Origin: an uncultured Streptococcus sp.
GTDB taxonomy: Bacteria; Bacillota; Bacilli; Lactobacillales; Streptococcaceae
Assembly: GCA_902479835.1 (NCBI GenBank)
Contig: CABSQC010000055.1
Coordinates: 1-7,320 of the forward strand
Length of the DNA: 7,320 nucleotides
Reading direction: 5' to 3'
The position numbers were made by a program, and so were the translations under genes. Below are positions 1 through 7,137 of the stretch, piece by piece. The stretch's first letter is position 1, and every line of letters begins with the position of its first letter. The notes under the pieces are model-generated. The model saw only the letters and a program-made list of their open reading frames with translations, was not told the DNA's origin and did not search any database.

Positions 1-253
1 GTAGTAAATTTGCAGGCAACCCAACATTGACTAGATTGATTGAAATCCCTGCTTTTTCTTCAGCTTGGCTGATTGCATTTTTAATTGCATTTGAAGCAGC
101 TTCGATATCTACTATAATTCCATCTTTGACGCCAGCACTTTTTGCATTGCTGACTCCAATTACATTCATTTCTCCATTGACATGTTCTGCCACCAATACT
201 TTTATTGAACTAGTACCGATATCTAAACCTGTAAAAAAGCCGTCTCTAGCCAT
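1..253 (-). CDS. ftsA: Cell division protein FtsA, N-terminal 84 codons (cut by window edge)
   Basis: FtsA is an actin-like ATPase that tethers FtsZ polymers to the membrane and recruits later division proteins. The visible part begins MARDGFFTGLDIGTSSIKV, with the actin-fold phosphate-1 loop at residues 9-18 (G-L-D-I-G-T-S-S-I-K). It continues through the strand-turn segment around VLVAEHVNGEMNVIG (19-33) and the G-I-I-V-D-I-E stretch (45-51), which are typical of the FtsA 1A domain. The 1C domain, the rest of the ATPase core and the C-terminal amphipathic helix lie outside the window. The ATG at 251-253 is preceded by a GAGAGGA-type ribosome binding site about 8-9 nt upstream, which supports this start. 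It follows divIB on the same strand, and ftsZ would be expected next, beyond position 1. Identification is firm; completeness of the gene cannot be judged. Confidence 0.95.
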   Translation of the reverse strand, partial: MARDGFFTGLDIGTSSIKVLVAEHVNGEMNVIGVSNAKSAGVKDGIIVDIEAASNAIKNAISQAEEKAGISINLVNVGLPANLL

Positions 254-295
254 TACACCAGTCCTCTCTCTTTATTTGTTTTCACTTTACATCTA

Positions 296-339
296 TTTAT
301 AGCCCTTTTAGTTGGAACTATCCAAACTTCATTATATCA
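296..339 (-). promoter_or_regulatory. Candidate tandem promoters for ftsA
   Basis: Two candidate promoters read toward ftsA in the 142-bp divIB-ftsA gap (254-395). The upstream one is an extended -10, TGATATAAT (331-339), with no recognisable -35; transcription would start near 324, giving a leader of about 70 nt. The second has a -35-like TGGATA (319-324) and a -10-like TATAAA (296-301) separated by exactly 17 bp. A short dyad, TTGGA-acta-TCCAA (312-325), lies at the predicted start of the first and over the -35 of the second. The -10 matches are seen directly; activity is inferred. No terminator is visible in this gap, so read-through from the mur genes would add to these promoters. Confidence 0.55.
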
Positions 340-395
340 CAAAGAAGCCTAAAATGGACATTTTTTCTTCAATTATTTGAGATAATTTATGGGCT

Positions 396-1559
396 TTACT
401 CATTCCCAGAAGAATTCTCTCCTTCTGGATTCTGTTCTTGGCTTGCTTCCTCAGAATGTTCTTCTTGCTTTTCTGTACTTTCAGCCTTTTCTTTCTCAGC
501 TTGCTCTTTGGCATCTGCGATGGATTGTTCACTATAGCTGAAAACTCCAGCCTCCATATCGATAGTCGAATCATCGTCTAATTGCTTACTAATGGCTTTA
601 TAATAAGGAAGCTTGCGGGTAATTTGGGAAACAGGCACCAAGATTTTATTATCGTTTTTCATGGTGATGGTCACCAGATCCTTGGTGACCTTACTTGGTG
701 TCAGATCAACCGAAACAATTTTATCCGTAATGGAAGAAGAAATAGACTTCATTTCTTGGACAAATTGTCTAACTAATTCTCGATCTGAGAATTTTAAACT
801 AATATAGGAGGACGGCAATTCCGAAGCTGGAGTTACTGTCTCCACTACTTCTCCATTTTCCAATACTGGATAGTGGTCTTCTCCGGTCACATAATAGGCA
901 ACCACTTTGTGTTCCACGATATTGACTTTAAAAGTCACCGGGAATTGATAATGCATGTGCACTTCTTTAATCCATGGACTAGCCGTTTTCATATTTTGTT
1001 CATAGACCGATTTATGAAGGAAGGTCGTCAGAGTATAATCTTCTTCTTTGATGCGACTTTTTTCATACAAGAGTTGCTGGTCAACCGCCTTGTTCCCTGA
1101 AAATTCAATGACTTTCTGTGTGGATAAGGGGCTTAAAAAGTAAATTGAGAGAAGGGCGACAATCGAGCTGATTCCGATAACTGGAAGAGCACGATAGATG
1201 TGGCGTTTTGCCACTGTCGGTTCCTTCTTTGGCTTTTTCATCTTTAAGCCTTTAAAAAATGAAGGCTTTTTCTCTTGCTTCTCTGAAGGATCTAGCTCCT
1301 CTACAGCTGGATCATCCTCTTCTTTTTCTGAACTTTCTCCATCCGCATCTGGATCCTCTTTGGCCTCAGATTCATCTTCCTCTTCAGACTCTTCTATTTC
1401 GTCAGATTCTTCCTCTGAGACAGAAGTTGTTTCTTTTTCTGAAAGGTCTTCGTCTTCTTTTGTTTCTTCGCTTTCAGTTTCCTCTGTTTCAGCTTCTTCC
1501 GCTTTTTCAAGCGCTTTTTTTTCTAAATATTCTTTGTTTCTTTTTTGCCAGGCTGACAA
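396..1559 (-). CDS. divIB: Cell division protein DivIB/FtsQ (POTRA protein), start displaced by an apparent frameshift
   Basis: DivIB (FtsQ in Gram-negatives) is a bitopic membrane protein of the division complex that works with DivIC and FtsL outside the membrane. The open frame encodes about 387 residues. Residues 1-20 are a charged S-A-W-Q-K-R-N-K-E-Y-L start like that of streptococcal DivIB. Residues 21-95 are a very acidic, Ser/Glu-rich linker, 96-123 a basic stretch before the membrane, and about 124-143 the single membrane segment (ALPVIGISSIVALLSIYFL). The POTRA domain spans about 145-215 and the extracellular beta domain about 215-335 (VAYYVTGEDHYP, SKVTKDLVTITMK, LPYYKAI). A hydrophilic Glu-rich tail covers 349-387. 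The only plausible initiator in this frame is a TTG at 1557-1559 with no ribosome binding site at a proper distance, and the frame is closed by a TAA just upstream at 1591-1593. A good ATG with ribosome binding site lies at 1604-1606 in another frame (separate entry). The intact protein was therefore probably about 403 residues. Family assignment is secure; the start is not. Confidence 0.9.
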   Translation of the reverse strand: MSAWQKRNKEYLEKKALEKAEEAETEETESEETKEDEDLSEKETTSVSEEESDEIEESEEEDESEAKEDPDADGESSEKEEDDPAVEELDPSEKQEKKPSFFKGLKMKKPKKEPTVAKRHIYRALPVIGISSIVALLSIYFLSPLSTQKVIEFSGNKAVDQQLLYEKSRIKEEDYTLTTFLHKSVYEQNMKTASPWIKEVHMHYQFPVTFKVNIVEHKVVAYYVTGEDHYPVLENGEVVETVTPASELPSSYISLKFSDRELVRQFVQEMKSISSSITDKIVSVDLTPSKVTKDLVTITMKNDNKILVPVSQITRKLPYYKAISKQLDDDSTIDMEAGVFSYSEQSIADAKEQAEKEKAESTEKQEEHSEEASQEQNPEGENSSGNE

Positions 1560-1606
1560 TTCTGTAATTTTGTCATCCGTTGGCGTTTTTTATTGTCGTC
1601 CGTCAT
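1523..1606 (-). other. Detached start segment of divIB, out of frame with the gene body
   Basis: An ATG at 1604-1606 lies inside the last codons of murG, overlapping it by 17 nt. A GTAAGGG ribosome binding site sits 5 nt upstream. Its frame begins [15 protein letters not shown] and then stops at a TAG (1523-1525) after 27 codons, inside the divIB coding region. Adding one base between about 1560 and 1591 would join this start to the open divIB frame. The simplest place is the A6 run (1586-1591 read on the minus strand): a seventh A gives MTDDNKK followed by TPTDDKITELSAWQKR. A missing G near 1562 would also work, giving KLQELSAWQKR. Both fit the E-L-S-x-W-Q-K-R pattern I recall from streptococcal DivIB. 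The murG stop codon is unaffected by either change. Confidence 0.75.
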
Positions 1607-2672
1607 CTTTTCCCTTACTGATATCTTTTTGAAGCAGGCCATAAAAATCGTCTAGTGAAAGGAGCTCTGTCGATTTTTCCATTGCTTGGTGGTAGACTTG
1701 GCTTTGCTTCAACATTTCTTGAATGGTTTCATTAAAGGTTTCGAGCGTTAATTGATCTTCCTGCAATTGCTCTGCATAACCCTTATCCACAAAATATTGG
1801 GCATTTTCAATCTGATCGCCACGGCTGGCTTCTTTTCCTAGTGGTACAATCAAATGGAGTTTGTTCATGGCCAAGAGTTCAAATAAGGTATTAGCTCCAC
1901 CTCTAGTCACCACTAAATCAGCCTTCTGGAGCATGGGCAAATACTGATCGGTTACATAATCCACTCGATACAAACCACCCTCAGCCTGATTCAATGTTGA
2001 ATCGCCCGTCAAATTGATGATATTGTAGTGCTGCAAGAGCTCTGCTTTGTGCTCTGTCACAAATTCATTAAAGACACGCGCACCAGCTGATCCTCCGACA
2101 AAGAGAAGGGTCGACAAGTCTTTTCGGAAACCTTTTGTTTTTTCTTCTAATTCTTCAGAAGTCGGCGGAATATGATCTGTAACCTTGGTTACCGCACCGA
2201 TATGCGCACTCTTTGTCAAACCATGAGCTTGCTCAAAAGTCGTGTACATCTTGGTAGCAAATTTATAAGCAATTTTATTGGCCAACCCCATCGAGAGATC
2301 CGACTCATGGATATAGACAGGAACACGAGTGAGACGAGCCGCGATCACTGGTGGCACCGAGACAAATCCCCCTTTTGAGAAGAGAACTTGTGGGCGCACA
2401 CGAAGCAGAATCGCTATGGACTGGAGCGTTCCCCAAGCCACCTTGAACACATCCATCATATTTTGGAAAGAGAAATAGCGGCGCAATTTCCCCGTTGCAA
2501 TTGAATGGAAGCGTACGTCTAAGCCAGACTTTTTGATCTCTTGGTATTCGATTCCTTTTTTGTCCCCAATATAATGAACTTCCCATCCATCTTCGATAAA
2601 TTTTGGAATCAAGAGGAGATTAAGGGTCACATGTCCCACGGTTCCCCCACCAGTAAACATTATTTTTTTCAT
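1590..2672 (-). CDS. murG: MurG, lipid I to lipid II GlcNAc transferase
   Basis: MurG (undecaprenyl-PP-MurNAc-pentapeptide-UDP-GlcNAc GlcNAc transferase) is a GT-B, GT28-family enzyme on the cytoplasmic membrane face. It adds GlcNAc to lipid I, the last intracellular step of peptidoglycan synthesis. The 360-residue protein has the N-terminal glycine loop T-G-G-G-T-V-G-H (7-14), a second Gly pair at S-K-G-G-F (99-103) and H-E-S-D (122-125). The C-terminal domain begins with G-G-S-A-G-A (193-198) and carries the donor-sugar signature R-G-G-A-N-T-L-F-E (257-265) followed by D-Q-I-E-N-A-Q (286-292). Length and motifs are those of an intact Gram-positive MurG. The ATG starts one base after the murD stop codon, with AAAGGG about 10 nt upstream inside murD, so translation is probably coupled. 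Its 3' end overlaps the divIB start signals. Confidence 0.97.
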   Translation of the reverse strand: MKKIMFTGGGTVGHVTLNLLLIPKFIEDGWEVHYIGDKKGIEYQEIKKSGLDVRFHSIATGKLRRYFSFQNMMDVFKVAWGTLQSIAILLRVRPQVLFSKGGFVSVPPVIAARLTRVPVYIHESDLSMGLANKIAYKFATKMYTTFEQAHGLTKSAHIGAVTKVTDHIPPTSEELEEKTKGFRKDLSTLLFVGGSAGARVFNEFVTEHKAELLQHYNIINLTGDSTLNQAEGGLYRVDYVTDQYLPMLQKADLVVTRGGANTLFELLAMNKLHLIVPLGKEASRGDQIENAQYFVDKGYAEQLQEDQLTLETFNETIQEMLKQSQVYHQAMEKSTELLSLDDFYGLLQKDISKGKDDGRQ

Positions 2673-2673
2673 C

Positions 2674-4023
2674 TTATTTCAACCCTTTTACTGTAGCAAG
2701 GAATTCATCCCCACGCACTTCAAAATTCGGATACATATCCCAACTGGCATTGGCAGGACTTAAGAGCACAACATCTCCAGGGCTAGCCAAGTCGAAGGCT
2801 TTCTTTGTAGCATCTGCTACATCTGCCGCATCGACATATGAAACACCTGCTTTATCGGCTGCGCGTTTCACTCGTGGAGCTGATTCCCCGAGAATCACCA
2901 TTTCCTTTAGGCCAGTAATATGAGGTACCAATTCATCAAATTCATTGCCACGATCAAGTCCTCCTGCAATCAAGATAACCTTGCTGTTATCAAAACCAGA
3001 AAGAGCTTTTTGTGTCGCTAAAATATTGGTCGATTTACTGTCATTGTAGAATTTGACACCTTGAATCTCATCTACATATTGAAGGCGGTGCTTCACTCCT
3101 CCAAAGGCTGACAAGGTTTCTTTAATGACTTGGTTATCCACTCCTCGTACTTTTGCAACAGCAATCGTTGCCAAGGCATTTTCTACATTGTGGCTTCCTG
3201 GAACCCCCAGTTCATCCGCACGCATGACAGTTTCTCCCTTAAACTTGAGAAGTCCATCTTCCAAATAAGCACCGTCCACTTTTTCGATTGTAGAAAATGG
3301 AAGGACCCTTGCCTTGGTTTTTGTAGCCAGTTCCTTAGCCAGGTCTTGGTTGAAGTTTAATACAATGACATCTTTTTCTGTCATATTCTTTTGAAGATTC
3401 CATTTGGCAGCTACATAATTTTCAAAAGAACCATGGTAGTCGATATGAGTTGGCATGAGGTTGGTAATCACTGCAATCTCTGGATGGAAGGCTTCAATGC
3501 CCATCAATTGGAAAGAAGACAATTCCATGACCAGAACTTCCTTTTCAGTCGCTGTTTGTGCGACTTGGCTGGCTGGAAAGCCGATATTTCCAGACAATAG
3601 ACCACCTTGACCAGCAGCTGTCAAAACTTCCCCAATCATGGTTGTCGTCGTCGTTTTTCCGTTTGATCCTGTAATCCCAATAATTGGCGCATCCGAAATC
3701 AGATAGGCCAATTCCACTTCAGTAAGGACTGGAATACCCTTTTCAAGTGCTTTTTCGACCATCGGATTCGTATAAGGGATTCCAGGATTTTTGACCATAA
3801 CCGCAAAGTCTTCATCCAACAACTCCAGAGGGTGGCCTCCTGTCACAACTTTAATCCCTTCTTCCAGTAAACTTTGTGCTGCTGGATTTTCTTCAAAAGG
3901 TTTGCCATCATTGACGGTCACAATCGCTCCTAAGCGATCCAACAAACGGGCAGCTGACTCGCCTGACTTCGCCAAACCTAATACAAGAACCTTTTTATTT
4001 TCAAATTGTTTCACAAATTTCAT
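2674..4023 (-). CDS. murD: MurD, UDP-MurNAc-L-alanine:D-glutamate ligase
   Basis: MurD is a cytoplasmic ATP-dependent ligase that adds D-glutamate to UDP-MurNAc-L-Ala in peptidoglycan precursor synthesis. The 449-residue protein shows the expected three-domain order. An N-terminal UDP-binding Rossmann domain includes [10 protein letters not shown] (12-21). The central ATPase domain has the P-loop [10 protein letters not shown] (116-125), E167 in M-E-L-S-S-F-Q, H193/D195 in T-H-I-D-Y-H-G, and K207 in A-A-K-W, at the place of the carbamylated lysine. The C-terminal domain has H-R-L-Q-Y-V (312-317), N-D-S-K-S-T-N (327-333) and L-S-P-A-N-A-S-W-D (421-429). All key residues are present, and the length matches streptococcal MurD. 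The ATG is preceded by a GGAG about 10 nt upstream. It is the first gene of the murD-murG-divIB unit. Confidence 0.97.
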   Translation of the reverse strand: MKFVKQFENKKVLVLGLAKSGESAARLLDRLGAIVTVNDGKPFEENPAAQSLLEEGIKVVTGGHPLELLDEDFAVMVKNPGIPYTNPMVEKALEKGIPVLTEVELAYLISDAPIIGITGSNGKTTTTTMIGEVLTAAGQGGLLSGNIGFPASQVAQTATEKEVLVMELSSFQLMGIEAFHPEIAVITNLMPTHIDYHGSFENYVAAKWNLQKNMTEKDVIVLNFNQDLAKELATKTKARVLPFSTIEKVDGAYLEDGLLKFKGETVMRADELGVPGSHNVENALATIAVAKVRGVDNQVIKETLSAFGGVKHRLQYVDEIQGVKFYNDSKSTNILATQKALSGFDNSKVILIAGGLDRGNEFDELVPHITGLKEMVILGESAPRVKRAADKAGVSYVDAADVADATKKAFDLASPGDVVLLSPANASWDMYPNFEVRGDEFLATVKGLK

Positions 4024-4053
4024 GATTTCTTCGCTCCATTTTTATCACTCTCT

Positions 4054-4082
4054 ATTTTACCTTTTTTTAGCGAAATTAAAAA
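4054..4082 (-). promoter_or_regulatory. Weak candidate promoter for murD
   Basis: Downstream of the terminator that ends the typA unit, a -10-like TAAAAT (4054-4059) lies about 31 nt before the murD ATG. The sequence at the -35 distance is only TTTTTA, which is part of the terminator's T run, so the match to TTGACA is poor. If active, the leader would be about 24 nt and would include the murD GGAG ribosome binding site. A promoter is expected here because a terminator precedes murD, but the sequence evidence is weak. Confidence 0.35.
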
Positions 4083-4096
4083 GCCCAAAGGGCTTT
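4078..4096 (-). terminator. Rho-independent terminator after the small membrane-protein gene
   Basis: Read on the minus strand, a perfect 7-bp stem AAAGCCC-TTT-GGGCTTT (4080-4096) runs straight into a T tract (five T down to 4078, then AATTT). It lies 17 nt after the stop codon of the small membrane-protein gene and upstream of murD. It therefore separates the typA unit from the mur/div cluster. The stem is short and the T tract modest, so some read-through into murD is likely. It lacks a matching T tract for plus-strand transcription apart from four A/T positions. Confidence 0.75.
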
Positions 4097-4113
4097 AAAA
4101 ATCACGTCACCGT

Positions 4114-4362
4114 TTATTTTTTCTGTTTGGTCGTCATTTTGGAAATATCTACCAAAGCCAGGTAGCCAACAAAGGCCAGAAAGGCACCGACAAAAAACTC
4201 GGACGGTAGTTGGAATATCTGAAAAATGGCGAGACAAGCAAGGACGATAAAAGAGACGATCAAGACCACCATTGTGACACTGTTTAAGGTACCACGAATA
4301 CTCTTTGGGGTCATAAAAAGGTAAAAAAGGAGAATCAAAATCCCTAAGATAAAATAGACCAT
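4114..4362 (-). CDS. Small three-helix membrane protein, DUF3165-like
   Basis: An 82-residue, strongly hydrophobic protein of unknown function. Three membrane segments are visible: about residues 2-17 (VYFILGILILLFYLFM), 29-50 (an aliphatic run ending AIFQIF) and 56-72 (FFVGAFLAFVGYLALVD). A short basic loop T-P-K-S-I-R (18-23) lies between the first two, and a basic tail T-T-K-Q-K-K ends the protein. By the positive-inside rule the first loop and the C-terminus cannot both be easily placed on the same side with three helices, so topology is uncertain. A strong ribosome binding site (AAAGGAG, 7 nt before ATG) supports translation. The gene starts 23 nt after the typA stop and is followed by a terminator, so it is co-transcribed with typA. 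I recall streptococcal proteins of this type being called DUF3165; that assignment is from memory. No function can be stated. Confidence 0.85.
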   Translation of the reverse strand: MVYFILGILILLFYLFMTPKSIRGTLNSVTMVVLIVSFIVLACLAIFQIFQLPSEFFVGAFLAFVGYLALVDISKMTTKQKK

Positions 4363-4385
4363 TTTGTTTCTCCTTTCTTTTCGTA

Positions 4386-6233
4386 TTATTCAGTAGCTGC
4401 TGATTTTTTCTTTTTATTTGCTTTTTCGCGTTCTGCTTTGTTCAAGATTTGTTTACGCAAACGGATAGATTCAGGTGTTACTTCCATGTACTCATCGTCG
4501 TTCAAGAACTCAAGAGATTCTTCCAAGGTTAAGATACGAGGAGTCTTGATAACCGCTGTTTGGTCCTTGGTAGCTGAACGAACGTTGGTCATTTGTTTTG
4601 CTTTCGTAATATTGACAGTCAAGTCGTTCTCACGAGAGTTTTCCCCAATGATCATTCCTTCGTAAACTTCTGTACCTGGATTGACAAAGATCGTACCACG
4701 TTCTTCAATAGACATGATCGAGTATGTCGTTGCTTTTCCGTTATCGATGGAAACAAGAGCACCACGGTGACGTCCACCAATTTCCCCTGGAATCACTGGC
4801 AAGTATTGGTCAAAGGTGTGGTTCATGATTCCGTAACCACGTGTCATTGACAAGAACTCTGTTGAGTATCCAATCAACCCACGCGCTGGAACAAGGAAGA
4901 CCAAACGAGTTTGACCGTTACCAGTTGCAATCATATCCAACATTTCACCTTTACGTTCAGAAAGGCTTTGGATAACAGATCCTTGGTATTCTTCTGGTGT
5001 GTCGATTTGCACGCGCTCAAATGGTTCACATTTGACACCATCAATTTCCTTGATGATAACTTCTGGACGAGATACTTGCAACTCGTATCCTTCACGACGC
5101 ATGGTTTCGATCAAGATAGACAAGTGCAATTCCCCACGTCCTGAAACTGTCCATTTATCAGGTGAGTCAGTCGGGTCAACACGAAGAGAGACGTCTGTTT
5201 GCAATTCTGCTTGCAAGCGTTCTTCGACCTTACGAGAGGTCACCCATTTCCCTTCACGACCAGCAAATGGTGAGTTATTCACCAAGAAGGTCATTTGAAG
5301 GGTTGGTTCATCGATGTGAAGGATTGGAAGAGCTTCAACCACATCTGTCGGTGTGATGGTTTCTCCAACGAAGATATCTTCCATACCAGAGATCGCAATC
5401 AAGTCACCAGCTTTAGCTTCTTGAATCTCACGACGTTCCAAACCAAAGAAACCAAAGAGTTTGGTAACACGGAAGTTCTTAGTCGTTCCATCCAATTTAG
5501 AAAGGGTAACTTGGTCCCCAACTTTTACAGTACCACGGAAGACACGTCCGATACCGATCCGTCCAACGAAGTCGTTGTAATCAAGCAGGGATACTTGGAA
5601 TTGAAGGGGCTCATCTGAGTTATCAACTGGAGCTGGGATGTGATCAATAATCGTATCAAAGATTGGTGCCATTGTGTGTTCTTGATCAGCTGGATCATCT
5701 GAAAGTGAAGAAGTTCCGTTGATCGCTGATGCATAAACAACTGGGAATTCCAATTGGTCGTCATCCGCACCCAATTCGATGAACAGTTCAAGAACTTCAT
5801 CTACAACTTCTTCTGGACGAGCAGATGGTTTGTCAATTTTGTTGACAACAACGATTGGAACAAGGTCTTGTTCCAAGGCTTTTTTCAATACGAAACGAGT
5901 CTGAGGCATAGTTCCTTCGTAGGCATCTACGACCAATACAACCCCGTCAACCATTTTCATGATCCGTTCCACTTCTCCACCGAAGTCCGCGTGTCCTGGT
6001 GTGTCCATGATATTGATCCGAGTTCCGTTATAAGCAACGGCTGTATTTTTAGCAAGAATGGTAATCCCACGTTCTTTTTCAAGATCGTTTGAGTCCATTG
6101 CACGTTCTTGCAATTCTTTACGTTCATCCAAGGTGTGCGATTGTTTCAACAATTCGTCTACCAAGGTTGTTTTACCATGGTCAACGTGGGCAATGATCGC
6201 AACGTTACGAATATCTTCTCTTAATTTTGTCAT
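4386..6233 (-). CDS. typA: TypA/BipA ribosome-associated translational GTPase
   Basis: TypA (BipA) is an EF-G-like GTPase that binds the 70S ribosome and helps 50S assembly and growth under stress such as cold. All G motifs are present in the 615-residue protein: G1 A-H-V-D-H-G-K-T (15-22), G2 around E-R-G-I-T-I with T58, G3 D-T-P-G-H (77-81), G4 N-K-I-D (131-134) and G5 A-S-A (168-170). Beta-barrel domain II spans about 205-295 and domain III about 305-385. The EF-G domain V-like part is at about 390-475 (R-G-L-I-G-Y and M-T-R-G-Y-G-I-M). The BipA-specific C-terminal domain runs from about 480 with [12 protein letters not shown] (541-552), then a Lys-rich tail (K-K-K-K, 607-610). Length is normal for streptococci. 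The ATG has GAGG 5 nt upstream. It is the first gene of a two-gene unit with the small membrane protein. Confidence 0.98.
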   Translation of the reverse strand: MTKLREDIRNVAIIAHVDHGKTTLVDELLKQSHTLDERKELQERAMDSNDLEKERGITILAKNTAVAYNGTRINIMDTPGHADFGGEVERIMKMVDGVVLVVDAYEGTMPQTRFVLKKALEQDLVPIVVVNKIDKPSARPEEVVDEVLELFIELGADDDQLEFPVVYASAINGTSSLSDDPADQEHTMAPIFDTIIDHIPAPVDNSDEPLQFQVSLLDYNDFVGRIGIGRVFRGTVKVGDQVTLSKLDGTTKNFRVTKLFGFFGLERREIQEAKAGDLIAISGMEDIFVGETITPTDVVEALPILHIDEPTLQMTFLVNNSPFAGREGKWVTSRKVEERLQAELQTDVSLRVDPTDSPDKWTVSGRGELHLSILIETMRREGYELQVSRPEVIIKEIDGVKCEPFERVQIDTPEEYQGSVIQSLSERKGEMLDMIATGNGQTRLVFLVPARGLIGYSTEFLSMTRGYGIMNHTFDQYLPVIPGEIGGRHRGALVSIDNGKATTYSIMSIEERGTIFVNPGTEVYEGMIIGENSRENDLTVNITKAKQMTNVRSATKDQTAVIKTPRILTLEESLEFLNDDEYMEVTPESIRLRKQILNKAEREKANKKKKSAATE

Positions 6234-6264
6234 GATTTCCTCTATATAATTTTAAATAATATTT

Positions 6265-6315
6265 CTAACTGAACAATTATACCACAGTCCCGTTTAAAAA
6301 ACACAGTTCAGCTAG
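6265..6315. repeat. Imperfect inverted repeat flanking the typA promoter
   Basis: CTAACTGAAC (6265-6274) and GTTCAGCTAG (6306-6315) are inverted copies matching at 9 of 10 positions, with the central six bases CTGAAC/GTTCAG perfect. The 31-bp spacer contains the typA extended -10. One arm lies over the predicted transcription start and the other over or just above the -35 position, with centres 41 bp apart, about four helical turns. It may be a paired operator or a chance match; by a rough estimate a match of this quality is not rare in a region this size. Confidence 0.4.
6276..6284 (-). promoter_or_regulatory. Extended -10 promoter of typA
   Basis: Read on the minus strand, TGGTATAAT is a perfect -10 hexamer with the TG extension. 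The sequence at a 17-bp spacing (GTGTTT) does not resemble a -35 box, so this is an extended -10 promoter. Transcription should begin near 6269, giving a leader of about 35 nt that ends in the GAGG ribosome binding site of typA. The promoter is flanked by an inverted repeat (separate entry). Confidence 0.75.
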
Positions 6316-6371
6316 TTGTAAATGTTTTCATCCTCATTTCTTTTCTCCGACTCGATTTCCTTTTCTTTTCA

Positions 6372-6380
6372 TGATACACT
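6372..6380 (+). promoter_or_regulatory. Candidate extended -10 promoter of the rsuA-type gene
   Basis: TGATACACT reads as a TG-extended -10 with hexamer TACACT (four of six consensus bases), 31 nt before the ATG at 6412. At 17-bp spacing the upstream hexamer TCGATT keeps only T, G and A of TTGACA. A polypyrimidine stretch (about 6325-6370) precedes it. A start near 6387 would leave a leader of about 25 nt containing the AGAGG ribosome binding site. Moderate support only. Confidence 0.45.
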
Positions 6381-6411
6381 GATGATAAGAATTTCAGAAA
6401 AAGAGGCTCCC

Positions 6412-7137
6412 ATGAGATTAGATCAATTGATGGCAGACCATCAGTACGCTCGCAAAGACATCAAACAACTTCTAGCCCGAAGGCAAATCTTGGTCGATCA
6501 CCTACCAGCTCAAAAGCTATCCCAAAACATCGACCCTGGACTCCAACAGATCCAAATAGGGGAACAAATCATTCAAGAACCGCGCCACCACTACTACATG
6601 CTCCATAAACCTATCGGGGCAGTGACCGCCAAAAGAGACGCCCACCATCCAACGGTGATCGAGCTAGTAGATCCCCAGCAAGAGTACCCAAATCTTTATC
6701 CGCTTGGTCGCCTCGATCGCGATACGAGCGGCTTACTCCTAATCACAGATAATGGTCCCCTAGGCTTTCAACTGCTCCATCCTCAATACCATGTGGAGAA
6801 AGTCTATGAGGTAGAAGTCAATGGTCCGCTCTATGCAGCCCACATCGAGCAATTTCAGAATGGGATTTCATTCACGGACGGCCCTATCTGCAAGCCTGCT
6901 TCCTTGACCATTCTAGAAAGTACCCCCAGCTACAGCAAGGCCCAGGTCCGAATCTCAGAAGGAAAATACCACCAAGTGAAAAAGATGTTTTTGGCCATTG
7001 GGGTCAAAGTAATGACCTTAAAACGCTTGTCTTTTGGTCCCTTCACCTTGGATCCTCAGTTAGCCCCTGGAGAAAGCCGACCTTTGAATGAGGTGGAGCT
7101 CACACGGGTCAAAGACTACCTTGAAAAAACGAGATAA
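6412..7137 (+). CDS. rsuA: RsuA-family 16S rRNA pseudouridine synthase (probably position 516)
   Basis: The predicted enzyme isomerises a uridine, probably U516 of 16S rRNA, to pseudouridine during small-subunit assembly. The 241-residue protein starts M-R-L-D-Q-L-M-A with an S4-like RNA-binding domain (about 1-50, including L-L-A-R-R-Q-I-L-V-D). It then has M-L-H-K-P-I-G (63-69), the catalytic motif G-R-L-D-R-D-T-S-G-L (99-108) with Asp102 as the expected nucleophile, and the family signature E-G-K-Y-H-Q-V-K-K-M-F (183-193). The end L-A-P-G-E-S-R-P-L (217-225) matches RsuA closely. Length is that of RsuA rather than the longer RluB group, which is why I prefer 16S rRNA as substrate; the exact uridine is inferred. 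The ATG at 6412 is chosen over the in-frame ATG at 6322 because AGAGG lies 5 nt before it, it aligns with RsuA starts, and the longer form would include the promoter region. It is transcribed away from typA. Confidence 0.93.
   Translation: MRLDQLMADHQYARKDIKQLLARRQILVDHLPAQKLSQNIDPGLQQIQIGEQIIQEPRHHYYMLHKPIGAVTAKRDAHHPTVIELVDPQQEYPNLYPLGRLDRDTSGLLLITDNGPLGFQLLHPQYHVEKVYEVEVNGPLYAAHIEQFQNGISFTDGPICKPASLTILESTPSYSKAQVRISEGKYHQVKKMFLAIGVKVMTLKRLSFGPFTLDPQLAPGESRPLNEVELTRVKDYLEKTR

Noticed and set aside
27..302. Plus-strand open frame opposite the ftsA start
   Set aside because: Antisense shadow of ftsA; the minus strand gives clear FtsA motifs and a ribosome binding site.
371..387. AT-only dyad AATTAT-TTGAG-ATAATT just after the divIB stop
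   Set aside because: Considered as a terminator or operator; the stem is only six A/T pairs with no T tract on the minus strand, so it is unlikely to stop transcription, and such matches are common in AT-rich gaps.
254..395. Small RNA or riboswitch in the ftsA leader
   Set aside because: Only a 5-bp hairpin is visible and the predicted leader is about 70 nt at most; no riboswitch signature was recognised.
1560..1606. Programmed -1 frameshifting in divIB
   Set aside because: The A6 run lies in frame as AAA AAA after AAT and before CGC, which is not a canonical X-XXY-YYZ heptamer, and no strong downstream stem-loop was seen; an indel or sequence error is simpler.
1198..1632. Long plus-strand open frame encoding a serine-rich protein opposite divIB
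   Set aside because: It is the antisense of the Glu/Asp-rich linker (GAA/GAG read as TTC/CTC-type codons in other frames); no ribosome binding site or homology is apparent, and the minus-strand gene is clear.
6325..6370. Polypyrimidine tract upstream of the rsuA-type gene
   Set aside because: Unusual base bias is visible but no motif, repeat or structure could be tied to it; T-rich stretches upstream of promoters are common in low-GC Firmicutes.
6322..6411. Possible 30-residue N-terminal extension of the RsuA-type protein from the ATG at 6322
   Set aside because: The extension is Ser/Phe-rich, lacks a ribosome binding site, covers the candidate promoter and is absent from RsuA proteins, whose start M-R-L-D matches the ATG at 6412.
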